DNA of 64,000 nucleotides from Paramecium sonneborni (Eukaryota; Ciliophora; Oligohymenophorea; Peniculida; Parameciidae), in the NCBI GenBank assembly GCA_905182985.1, contig CAJJDN010000006.1:524946-588945 (forward strand), written 5' to 3'. The notes beneath the pieces are model-generated. The model made no database searches. It was not told the DNA's origin and was given only the letters and a program-made list of their open reading frames with translations. Of the stretch, positions 1 through 12,018 are shown piece after piece. Position 1 is the stretch's first letter. Every line of letters begins with the position of its first letter. A program made the position numbers and the translations under genes.

Positions 1-251
1 ACAAAAAATCTGATAGAACTTGTAATTGTTTGATATTTTGATATTTTAGACATAAATGAGCAATTATATATAATTTAGCTTAATAATTTTTCTAAAAATT
101 TATCTTATAGAAGAAGTTTCTTTGTTAACCTAAAAATACAATTAATTTAACTAAATTATTATTGAGGTAATCTTTTTTCTTAGCCTAAATTTCTAGTGGC
201 TGTTAAAAATTTTCTGTATAAAATCAAATTGATTTGCATTTAAAATGATAT

Positions 252-691
252 TCAAAAGTATAATATAACAAACAGAAATAGATAATTCAATTTGCTTTTA
301 CTTAGAGTAAAGTATTATCTTTTGAGTTATTAAATTTTCCTAATATCCCAATACATAATTCTCATCTTAACCATGACCTCTCCTTCAAAAAACTTGTAAT
401 GATATTTTCTTTTTATTGCTTATATCCATTAGTCTACTTCCCTCAACTTATTGTACAGTGAATTTTGTTATCTATTATTCCTATTGCTATATCAAATTCA
501 CTGGAGGTATTATTCCTTATTTCAATGAGTCTTTTTATTATTCTACATGATCTTCCATCACTTTGTTATTCTAAAATTTTAAATACATTATCACATTCCT
601 TTTAAGTCTTTCCAGTTTTTCCTGTACTACATTTTTTCTCCAGTTACTACTCCACTTGTTCTATCTAATTCTATTTCTAAATTAATACCAT
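252..691 (-). CDS. Small hypothetical protein, 138 aa
   Basis: No family is recognised. An ATG at 691 opens a frame that stays open after removing one 23-nt intron (GTACAATAAG...GAAGTAG) and ends at TGA 252-254. The spliced length is exactly 139 codons, and the intron removes the only internal TGA. The protein is Lys/Gln/Ile-rich and has no clear transmembrane segment except a weakly hydrophobic C-terminus. It lies about 100 bp downstream of the actin stop on the same strand. With only one stop codon in the code, chance open frames of this size do occur, so it could be spurious. Confidence 0.35.
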
Positions 692-792
692 AATTTTATC
701 TGAATTTGTAATTTAATTAATTTATTGATAGGATAGTATAAATTTATGAAATATTAATAATAATAATATTTAATAATTTGTTAGATATATTA

Positions 793-1920
<1,128 letters not shown>

Positions 1921-2469
1921 TCAATTTTAGATTTATTTAAATTAATCAATCATTATTATACTTTTATTTTTCTAGAGGATTATTTTCAATATTTCTGGTT
2001 ACTTCTGATTTATTTATCAATTTATGGCTATTATTATATTTAATTTTAATATTAACCATATTTAAAATTTTTATTTTTTATAATATTTATTTATTAGAAA
2101 TTATTACCAACAAAACAGAACATCTCTAATTTATAAAATGTTTAATAAATCTAATAATTAATCTAACCTTTCCATTAATTTACATTTTATTAATTTATAA
2201 ATAACAAATAAATTGAATTATTTTAGTTTTTATTTCTTTAAAAATTATTGAAGCTGTAAGTTTGATTGCCTCTCCTAATTTACCTTAAAATAGTATTTTT
2301 AGATGCACAAAAGATAATGACATTTTATTGTATAAAATAAGAAAAACTTAAGATAGAATTGAAAAAATCTAAATCTTTAAGAATGAATAAAGAATAGAGA
2401 CAGAGAATAATTATAAGTAATATACTTTGAATTATTATAAAATTATGTACTTAACATTTTTTATTTTTA
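1921..2469. other. Intergenic, actin upstream region
   Basis: 549 bp between the actin start codon and the stop of the START gene. Extremely AT-rich. It must hold the actin promoter and the 3' end of the START gene. No coding signal or recognisable motif was seen. Confidence 0.5.
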
Positions 2470-3182
2470 TCATTCTTTAAAAGAAGCCTTTTTCAAATTC
2501 TCAACAAATAGTTTATTATAGTTGACTACCTTATTGGCTAAAGTATTCAAAAGATCTTTTGGAGCATCTCCTTTTGGGTCAAAATTTTAAACCATTGTCA
2601 CTAAAGTTTATCCATTTTCAAGTGGTTTAAATCCAAAGAAACTAAGGAATATTTCTGCTCTAACATATTCTTCTTTTATTGGCATTTCAGCTAATTCAAT
2701 AGATTTTGCTATTAATGTATAACAATAAATTTTACAAACTAAAAAGTTTGTACCATCTGGTAATTAGGATGCTCTGGATACAGTTACAATATCTCTTTAT
2801 TATGTTAAGATTTAATTAGGTTTTGTTAAAACATATTAAATAGTAGTATTATCATCAATTTTCTTAATTAGATTAATCTAAAGTAATATTTAATGTTTAA
2901 TAATACTTCTTAAGCTGTATGATTATATTCCTAAAATCTTGTGTGATCTTTAAGTAAATCAACAGCTTTCTTAGGGTCAATGTCAGCATAAAGTTCAGAT
3001 CTTGTGATCTTCCATCCTGAAGAGCCAGGTTTGGAATAAAATACAACTCCATCTTGCTCAATTTCTTTTTCCCATTTACCTTCTTCAATAGTTTAATATG
3101 CTAATTCAATAGATTTAGTTTGTAACTCTTAGATATAATTTAATGACTTACAGTCTAATTCACCTTGGTAATTCACTTACAT
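2470..3182 (-). CDS. START-domain lipid-transfer protein, 227 aa
   Basis: Single START-domain protein, expected to bind a lipid or sterol in a helix-grip cavity and move it between membranes. The ATG at 3182 (MQVNYQGELDCKS) leads through one 29-nt intron at 2878-2906 to TGA 2470-2472; the spliced length is exactly 228 codons. Family-like stretches are GKWEKEIEQDGVVFYSKPG near residue 35, WKITRSELYADIDP, a central RDIVTVSRASQLPDGTNFLV and a C-terminal amphipathic helix (VNYNKLFVENLKKASF) that would form the lid. There is no signal peptide or membrane anchor, so it is probably cytosolic. The ligand cannot be read from sequence. It starts divergently from the actin-like gene. Confidence 0.85.
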
Positions 3183-3552
3183 ATTTGTTATATACTTATT
3201 TAATTAGAACACTAGACTTAGATTTACATTTAAATAATCTTAAAATAACACTATGTTCCATAAGAATATTAATACAGAATATTAGAAATTCCTATTATTT
3301 TTTGAATATAAATTTAATTAATTTTTTTTTGTATTTAAAACAATAATTCTCTAAATAATCACTCTTTAATTCTAAATATTTTATTAAATTGATTAATCTA
3401 ATATAATCGATATTACATTTAAAAAATAACTAGTCTATAGACAGTATTTATTATATAAAGAATATGAATATTTTTAATCCATGAAAATGTTATTATTATT
3501 TTTAATGCTGTCTAAGTTAAAATGTTATAATCAAATTTTTACAAATAAAATT
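3183..3552. promoter_or_regulatory. Divergent intergene: START gene and actin-like gene
   Basis: 370 bp separating two divergent start codons, so both promoters must lie here. The first ATG of the actin-like frame is at 3481 and would add a 24-residue hydrophobic leader; I prefer 3553 from actin alignment. No defined element was recognised. Confidence 0.4.
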
Positions 3553-4662
3553 ATGATAGATTCTTATCCTCCTGTTGTAATTGAAAATTCTTCATGTAAT
3601 ATAAGGGCAGGAATAGTTGGAGATTCAGCTCCCAGATGCTGTTTTCCAACTGAAGTTAAAAAATTAAGAGATTGTAAATAAAAAAGAATATTAATTGGAA
3701 ATGATATTGAAGATAACCTATAAAATTATTAGACTTGTTATCCAATTTAATTTGGCTAAATAACGGATTGGGAAGCTATGGAATAAATTTGGCATTATAT
3801 ATTTGAGACCCAATTAAAAATTTCACCTTCAAATCATCCTGTGTTATTGACAAAAGCACCTAGAAATCCAAAAATCAATTAAGAGAAGACGACATAGTTT
3901 ATGTTTGAAAATTTTGAAGTTCCTTTTCTTCATATTTCATATCAAACTGTGCTTTCATTATATTCATTAGGGAAAACTACAGGTGTGATATTAGATTCAG
4001 GAGAAGGCATTACGAATTGTGTACCAATTTATGAAGGTTTCTAATTAAGTTCTTAGCTTTAAAGATTAGATGTTGCTGGTAGCAGTTGTACCAATTATTT
4101 ATCATTATTGTTAAAAGATGAGTTTCTAAATATATCAACTCCAAGTTAAAGAAATAAAATTGCTAAAGATATTAAAGAATCTCTATGTTATGTAGCATAA
4201 GATCCTATTGCAGAAGATAATAAATATTTAGGAAACACTTCAAATTATAGTTAACACATTCTACCTGATGGATATAAATTAACAATAAAAGAATAAAAAT
4301 ATCAATGTCCAGAAATTTTATTCAATCCTAAAATAGCTGGATATGAAATGCCAGGTATTCACTAAATAACATATAAATCTATCTTTCAATCTGATAGAGA
4401 CATTTAACAATAACTTTATAATAATATAGTTATTACTGGAGGAACAACTTTATTTCCTGGACTTTAAGATAGACTTGTTAAAGAAATTAATAATTTAGTT
4501 CAATCACCTCAAACGAGAGTTCTTGTACCTCCAAATAGATTAAATTCAACTTGGATTGGAGGATCCATTGTAAGTACATTAATGAATTTTAAACCATTTT
4601 GGATTACTAAACATGAATATGAAGAATTTGGACCATAAATTGCTCACATTAAATGCTTTTGA
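3553..4662 (+). CDS. Divergent actin-like protein, about 369 aa
   Basis: Full-length actin-fold protein, intronless, ending at TGA 4660-4662 with the actin-like C-terminus (FGPQIAHIKCF). Preserved features are phosphate loop 2 (DSGEGITN), the GGTTLFPG segment, WIGGSI and the hinge glutamine in [10 protein letters not shown]. Phosphate loop 1 is lost: the canonical DNGSGxxKAG is [10 protein letters not shown] here, replacing the Asp, the Gly residues and the Lys. ATP binding or hydrolysis is therefore probably altered. The start at 3553 gives the usual 9-10 residues before this loop; an upstream in-frame ATG at 3481 would add a hydrophobic leader. It may be a ciliate-specific actin or an Arp of unassigned class; function unknown. 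Confidence 0.9.
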
Positions 4663-5179
4663 CTTGAAAATTAATAATGATCTAACATTTGTAGAACTTA
4701 TTAATTAATTCCAACATATAATCAAATAAATATCAAATTTTTACATTAACATTTTCTTCTTATATAAATGATTGATATTCATCACCTTTTATCTTCTAAA
4801 AATATTTAAGATCATTCATAAGCTTCTATTCACCCTCCAATCCAAAAAGAGAATTTTTTTAGTGTTCTATTAGATTCAATTTATAAATCTAACTTCAAAT
4901 TTTTACATTTGTTCAATTCTAATAGAAAATACTTCAAAATATCTTCTAGATATCACTAAATTTTTTAAACAATTTTATTCTATTCGCTGATTTCAATCAG
5001 TTTGCTCTAAGCTACTTATAGTATAGTAAATAAATTTTTATTAAAAAAATCAAGCCTGCTCTTAAAAACAATAAACAAATTTATCATCAATAATAATATA
5101 ATTTGGATACATATTTATTCATGAAATAATAATTAATTATTAATATGATAAATGAAAATAATTAATTTATTTATATGAT
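4663..5179. other. Convergent intergene, nothing recognised
   Basis: 517 bp between the stop codons of the actin-like gene and IFT140. Both strands were read. Short open stretches exist but lack a start and any family resemblance. Confidence 0.4.
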
Positions 5180-8100
5180 TCATATTCCATCGTCAATTAC
5201 ATCCTCTTCCTAGAAATCATCTTCATCTTTTGGTTGTTATTATTTTCCAAATGGTTGCTTTTTATTTTATTATTATTATTATTACTATTGACCACCTACT
5301 TTTTATTTCATATAATTCATAACTTTTTAAATCTAAAAATAAATAAAAATAGTACTAATTCTTAATCTAAATAGGGATTGAGTACAATAGATTTCTTCTA
5401 CATTTTTTACATTTCATCATAAGCTTTTTCATATTATCCTTGAGAATAATAATATTCTACTAATTCAGCAAAGATATCCCCCTATCTAACTGCATACTCA
5501 ATATTACCCTAAAATAAATGAAAAATATTATACATCATTTAATAATTTATAGTAAATTTATAACATCTCTTATGGTGATTTCTATTTTGCTTGAACAAAA
5601 TCTAAAATCAATTTTAATTTCTATTATAATTATGTTGTTTTTTATTGATTAGTTGATTTATCTGAATATTTAATAGCTTCTTTTAATGCAGCACAAGCTT
5701 TTTCATAATCTCTATATTCATCTATTTCAACTGAAGAGCAAGCTTCAAAGAAATTGGCTAAATGATCAAATGCTTTAGCTTTATTGTAAAATTGTATAAT
5801 ATGTTTCATAAGTTCAGGTGTTTTATGCCAATCACCAGTTTAAAGGTAATTACCAGCTAGAATGTAAATTTCAGCCATTCTAGCATTATTTGCAAATGCA
5901 ATAATTTTTTCAACATCACCTAATTTACAAAGAGCTTTCATTGCTTTAACTCTTTCTCCCATTTATATATACATTTTAGATGCTTATTCAAAATTTCCAA
6001 TTTTTTTTGATTTTTCAGCAATAAGTAATTAGACTTCTTTTTTTTTTTTATCATCAAGTCCATCTAACATTTATTTAACTAGATCATCAGTAATTTATAA
6101 ACCTTAATTATCACAAGTTTCTAAGACTTTTTCAAATTATTTTTTATTAATTAAATCTTACAATGATCCAGGAGGTGGTGTTTTATCCTTTTATTAAGTA
6201 GTTTATTATTATTATTATTATTATGAGGAATTATTTATTTTTTATTATGATGTAGTTTCTTTTAATGAACCAGTATTTGTAAATGTCAAATCTACAGTTT
6301 CTTATTTTTGGAGTGAAATCTCTTAATTAATTTTTTTGACATAATCAGTTAATTTTTCTCTTTAAGCTAGATACAACGCTTTTTATAATTATCCACCTCT
6401 CATATAAAGTAAAACAGCTTTATCAATAATTTTCTTTTATTCAAAATATATAGCAGATTAAATCATAATTAATTTAGGTGCTTATAATGAAATAGCAGTA
6501 ACATCAGAAATAGAATTAACTTATTTGGCTAATCTTATAGCTTCACTATAGTATTAAGCTTTAGCATAATATTGTATAGCTTCTGGAATAATATTCTTTG
6601 CTTCTAAATATTTAGCTAAGAAATAATGAGCAGCTGGATCATTCTTATCATTACAAGTTTCTTTTGCATGTCTTAAATTATCTTAGTGCAATAATACTCT
6701 AACAATTCCTAATGCATCATTAGCATCTCTATAAAACTTCATTGCTTCATCATATGATTCTTAAGATTCTAAATGATTACCCCACCATTTATATAGTATT
6801 GGATCCTTCTTTTATAATACATAGCCTTCTAAATATTTTAATTCATCAGCTTCATAAAACATCCTTGGTATTTCTTTTTATGCATTTCCTGATTTCTCAT
6901 AATACTAAATAGCCTTATCCCATTCTTTAGAAATTTCATAAAATTAAGCTAATTTATAATAAGTTGATAAAAGATTTATTCTATCATGTTTCTCTGCTAT
7001 TTCTAATGCCTTTTCCCATTATCCTTATGCTTAATACAATTTATTAAGTAAATCATATCTTTTGCATTAGTAATATAATTTCTCTGCTTCTTATATCATA
7101 TTTAATTGAATAGCAACCATAGCTAATTAAGCTTCGAATTCAGGTTCTTTCTTTGTTTCTCTAATAGCCTTAGCACCTCTTGCAAATCTCATATTTCCTA
7201 TACAAATTTCAGCTACATCTAATCTCCTTGTTTTAACACTCATTTAAGCCATCTTTTCCCACACTGTTGGATTTTAAATTGCTTTTACAGATTTATAAGC
7301 CTCATCTAAATTACCACAAGATAAATGATAAGAGAAATTTATAACTGCTCTTTTTGTTGGTTCATCTGCTCTCTCTAAACCTGTAAAATCATTCATTAAT
7401 ATATCTTAAATTCTATATTGTTATTCTTTCTTCTAAATTACATTAATATGAGGAATACGAATAGATAATATTCCCTCTTATTTCTCTTCAAGTACATAAC
7501 AATCTTATTCTTTAATTCCTGTTTATGGATTGAAAAAGAAAGTAAAAAACTTCTTGGCTCTAAAATCAGCTTATTCCTCTTCAACATCATTTTCACTATT
7601 AGTTTTTATCTTTGTGCATATTGTAGTTACTCCAAAAAATCTAGGATCTGAATAATCCCACATAATCTTCATTGCTTTTCTATATTTAGGTAATTCAAAT
7701 GATTAAAAATTATTGTTCTCTGGATTGTAAACAAAAAATAAATCATTTTAATTTCCATGATTATCTGCTATAATAGCTACATTAGAGCCATCACAATTTA
7801 CAGCACATTATTTTATTGTACCTAATGGACCTTTGTCATTCTCAAATTTGCAATTAAACCCTTATAATTAAGCCTCTCTTCTACTAAAATCATATAATCT
7901 AAAATAATTATTATGTGTCCATATAACCATTGTTTTGTTATTGAATTCATAATTAGCTATTATACCATCACTCTCTGAAAAATCTACAAAATATTTTTAA
8001 ACTCCTTTAAAGTTTGTTACTTCAAATTTATATTCATAAAACAATATTAAATCTTCTTAAAATAGAGCAGCTTTCACACACTTTCTGTCAAACGAAGATT

Positions 8101-9480
8101 TTGAAATAATTTAAGAATTATCTATATAAATTTATTTGTATTTTACTTGCAAATTCACTAATTTCAATCTTATTTGCACTTTAAATCATAAGATATTATT
8201 AAGTGCAATCAATTGATTTTATTGGATATTTACTATCCCATAAAAACATTGACCAAGGTCCTTTTTCTTTATCTTGATTTTAAGAATCATTTTTAAAATA
8301 TATTAAAATTTTGTTATGCTCTACTTACAAAACCCTTACATTTTCTTGTACTTTTCCATGAACTAATGATTCTTAAACTATTCTAACAGAATCTGCTGAT
8401 CTTGCTGCAATTACTCCACTGTTCTTACCTATAGCAATTTCATTAATTGTTTTATTATGATTAATTATTTTTAATGCTTTCCATTATTCACTCTCAACAG
8501 GAGATTCATCTGTCAATGCAAAGTTTTTCCAAAATACCAATCTACCATCTTTAGTCCCTGCAACTAAATTCTTAGATTTCTTGCTATATTATACACATGT
8601 GATTTTATCATTTAATATCTTATCTTAAGGATACATCTCTTAAAATTCATGCAGTGTGATAACATAATTTTCATCTGCTTCCAATTAAAACATTCTTATC
8701 ATATTTTCATTTGATGAAATTCCAATTAAACATTAACCAATCCAAACAGATTAAAGTGATTCTGGTTCTCCTGCAATAGATAATTTAACTTTTTTATCTG
8801 GCTATGTCTTTTCACTAGTACTTATTTTAAATTAAACCAAAAGTAAACCACTTGTGATTATGATCACTGAATTATATTTTTCATAAATCATTAAACACTT
8901 AATACTACCAACTACTTTGCATACTTCTGAACAATGTTTACTATCATCTGCCAAACAAACTAATCCTGATTTTCCTCCAAAAAAGAATAAATTTTAAGCC
9001 TTGATGATATTATTTAAATCAGCAAAAATGCAAATTGTCATAATGCCTTCTTTTTAATATGTGCTCATAGGTGTTATTCCTCTCCATACTACTACCAGAC
9101 CAGATATATCTGCACTAACCATTCTAGATCCATTTGTATTATATTGTATTAAATTAATTTCTTCTTTATGCACTGCTGATTCTTCCTTTGCTGTACGTGT
9201 TTCTTCAGACCATATAGTTATTGTACCTACAATTAATATTCTTATATCTACCATTTTACCATCCTATTGCTAATTATGGTTGAATAGGATGCCAGGCTAT
9301 TGAAGTCGGTTTCTAATTACGAGCCAATTCATAATCAAATTTCTCACCTTAATCATTATACAACATCACCCGAGATATTGTACATATTGCTATTGATGGA
9401 CTAATAGCACTATGTGATACAGACATCATTGTTATTGCTTCATTTTTTATTTATATCGTATGTTCACTTAAAATTGACAT
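5180..9480 (-). CDS. IFT140: IFT140, intraflagellar transport complex A
   Basis: Core IFT-A subunit required for retrograde transport and membrane-protein entry in cilia. The ATG at 9480 opens an N-terminal WD40 half. The diagnostic start includes [15 protein letters not shown], then a 25-nt intron at 9227-9251, then [16 protein letters not shown]. Further WD-type blades follow ([43 protein letters not shown]). The C-terminal half is an alpha-solenoid of TPR-like repeats ([52 protein letters not shown]). It ends in a poly-Gln stretch and an acidic tail ([11 protein letters not shown]) at TGA 5180-5182. Span 4.3 kb with at least three micro-introns, about 1,400 residues, matching the family length of about 1,460. 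Confidence 0.93.
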
Positions 9481-10078
9481 TTTTTAATATTAAAATTCAA
9501 AATTTCAATTCTCTTGCTAACTAATCACTCAAACTCATTACTTATTTCTAATTACTATTCTATTAACTCTATTCATGTCCAATCTACAAATTTACTATAT
9601 ATAAAACTTATATATCATAAATTATTCTTTTAATAGTTTTTTTTGCCTAATCAAAAATGTTCTCTTATTCTTGATTTTACTCTTTTCATATTTAAATTAC
9701 TTTCATATCATAAAAAAATAATAATTTACTATCTATATCTTATAACTATTGTGATCTTCTAAAAAGCAACAACACTATATCTCATCGCTAAGTTATGAAT
9801 TTCATTACTTAAAACATCTATATATCTCTTGAATTGATATCTATATTTCATAAATATTTATTTGACACTAAGATAGACATCTTCTACATTAATATGTAAA
9901 ATAGAATAATAATTTTGTACTTATAAATCATGAGAGAACATTTAGAAATCACATTAGATTTATAGTAAGATTATCAGAGGATAGTTAATTTATATAAATT
10001 GTATTAATTTTCTTTTGAAATGAAGAAGGAGTCTAGAATCGATTATTATAGATGATAATAATTATTTTAATATTAAAT
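9481..10078. other. Intergenic, IFT140 upstream region
   Basis: 598 bp between the IFT140 start and the stop of the CCCH gene. AT-rich. No supported gene; it presumably carries the IFT140 promoter. Confidence 0.4.
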
Positions 10079-10834
10079 TCAATTTGTTTGTGAGATCTGA
10101 TTAAAATATGTGACTGCCTAGTTATAGAGATTTGTATATTTAAGTATTTCTTCTTAAGTACGTTCTGGAGCATGAATTATATTTTTAATACACTCAGCAA
10201 CAGTGATAAGATTACCAACTCTTACCTATTCCTAAGCTATTTTTAATTTTTATATTATATCCTATATTTTATTTGTATATCTCACATCTTATGGAAATAT
10301 ATATTGCATTTCAAATATAATATGTTAAAAGACTGATTGCATAGGGTCTTCTTGCTAGACTTAGACAGATTGCGAGATCTAAGGTTATTATGTAAATGGT
10401 ATTGGTTATTATGGAGTTGTGTCAGAGTCTAAAATAGAAAATAAAATACCATGAATATATTAACAATTTTAGCCATTTTTACAATAATTTTAAGCATGGT
10501 ATTTACAAGGAACAAAATAATAATAATTTAAGCAATACTTTAAAAAATGGGAGATTAAGGTTTATTTATTGGTTATTCAATAACAGTAGCCATGGCTGAT
10601 AAAGCAGAAGCAGGTAAAGGATCTTTAAAGGATAAGATATTGTTAATTACCATTAATTTATCTTTATTCTTCAGTTCCATGTGCAAATTGACATTTAGTT
10701 CCAATAGCACATTATTTAGTAGCTTTAAAAAAATAAAATATATTACCTTAATAATGACGACATAGCATGGTTTTGTATTTAGCATTAGGTACATTTTATT
10801 ATTGCAATTAACTTCCTCCAAATTAATATGACAT
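10079..10834 (-). CDS. Tandem CCCH zinc-finger protein (TTP-like), 211 aa
   Basis: Probable RNA-binding regulator of mRNA stability. The ATG at 10834 gives MSYQFGGSQLQQQNVPNAKY. Finger 1 follows as C-x8-C-x5-C-x3-H (YKTMLC...CAIGTKCQFAHG), with the TTP-type YKTxLC lead-in. Finger 2 is C-x7-C-x5-C-x3-H (VPCKYHAQNYCKNGQNCQYIH). The C-terminus is Gln-rich with a helical tail ending in QISQTN before TGA. Introns: 24 nt at 10723-10746, 28 nt at 10623-10650, 47 nt at 10538-10584 and 21 nt at 10429-10449; removing all four leaves exactly 212 codons. The 47-nt intron is abnormally long for this genome and is inferred only from frame. The start codon lies 30 bp from the start of the divergent CK2 gene. 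Confidence 0.8.
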
Positions 10835-10864
10835 TTATATGATAATATAAATAATCGTTTTATA
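10835..10864. promoter_or_regulatory. 30-bp divergent intergene
   Basis: Only 30 bp separate the start codons of the CCCH gene (minus strand) and the CK2 alpha gene (plus strand). Neither gene has another usable in-frame ATG before its first conserved domain, so both 5' UTRs and both promoters must overlap this segment or lie inside the opposite gene. Confidence 0.6.
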
Positions 10865-12005
10865 ATGCATCTAATATTGATTTTATTAGTATTTTTAGGA
10901 AATTGCAAGTTAAGCACAAAACCACACCAGAATCACTTTGAAAATATATTTTATTATGATGAAGAATATTACAAAGTAATTGAAATAAAAAAGATTAGAA
11001 TAATCTATATGTTTCAAGAGTATATTGGAATGCCAATTTCGATAAGCGTCTAAAAGATGTAGATCCACGATATTTGTATTATAAAGATGGAGACTTGAAA
11101 AGATATACAAAATATGATAAAATAGGATAAGGAGCATTTTCTTAAGTTTTCCTTGGACTTCGAGATGATGGAGAGATTGTAGTCATGAAAGAACTTAAAC
11201 CGATGAAATGGTAGGCAATTAATAGAGAGATTCAAGTATTAAAAGCTATAAAAGGAACAACCAATACACTATAGTTGATAGATGCTGTTAGAAATTAGAA
11301 TAAGAAATAAAATGCAACATTTATTTATAAATATCTGAGTAGTGTGAATTTACTTCATTTATTTGGAAAGCTTGAGTTACCAAAGATAAAATTATATATG
11401 TACTAATTACTAAAAGTATTTACAATACTTAAAAGGCTTTAAATTAAGTACATAGTAAAGGAGTCATGCATAGAGATGTCAAGATGGCTAACATTATAAT
11501 AAAGGAAGATGATACACTTTATCTAATTGATTGGGGCTTAGGAGAGTTCTACCATCCAAAAAAGAGATATAATACTAAAGTAGGGACTCGTTATTAAAAG
11601 GCTCCAGAATTATTAGTCAACAATAAATAATATGATTACAGTATTGATATGTGGTCATTTGGTTGTACATTAGCAAGCATGATTTTTCAAAAATAGCCTT
11701 TATTTAAAGGCAAAGATATTTATGATTAGTTAGATAAAATTGTTGCAGTTCTTGGCACTGAAGATCTTCTTAAATATTTACATAAATACGATATTATTTA
11801 CCCTGATCCACCAATGTATATTATAAATAAATACTTTAGACATTCTTAAAAACCTTTTACAATTTTTATAAATCCAGAAAATGCTCATTTAATTACAAAA
11901 GAAGGTTTAGATCTGATCAGTAAATTGTTAGTTTATGATCATAAATTAAGACTTACTGCAGCTGAGGCTATGGCTCATTCTTTTTTTGATGGTTTTAGAA
12001 TTTGA
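10865..12005 (+). CDS. Casein kinase 2 alpha-like kinase, 365 aa
   Basis: Ser/Thr kinase of the CK2 catalytic family. The ATP loop is GQGAFSQVF, the catalytic Lys is in VVMKEL, the catalytic loop is [10 protein letters not shown], and the CK2 hallmark DWG replaces DFG ([12 protein letters not shown]). The activation segment VGTRYQKAPELLV and CK2-type [17 protein letters not shown] follow. Introns are 23 nt at 10976-10998 and a very short 20 nt at 11416-11435; the spliced length is exactly 366 codons. The only in-frame ATG gives [19 protein letters not shown], a signal-peptide-like leader not seen in ordinary CK2 alpha. The basic cluster after the catalytic Lys is reduced (KPMKWQAINRE), so specificity may differ. 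Stop TGA lies 13 bp before the next gene. Confidence 0.9.
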
Positions 12006-12018
12006 ATTATTTTATTAA

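Noticed and set aside
10573..10917. Minus-strand frame of 114 codons near the CK2 gene
   Set aside because: Reads through two micro-introns in a frame that only partly matches the CCCH protein; the spliced model explains the region better.
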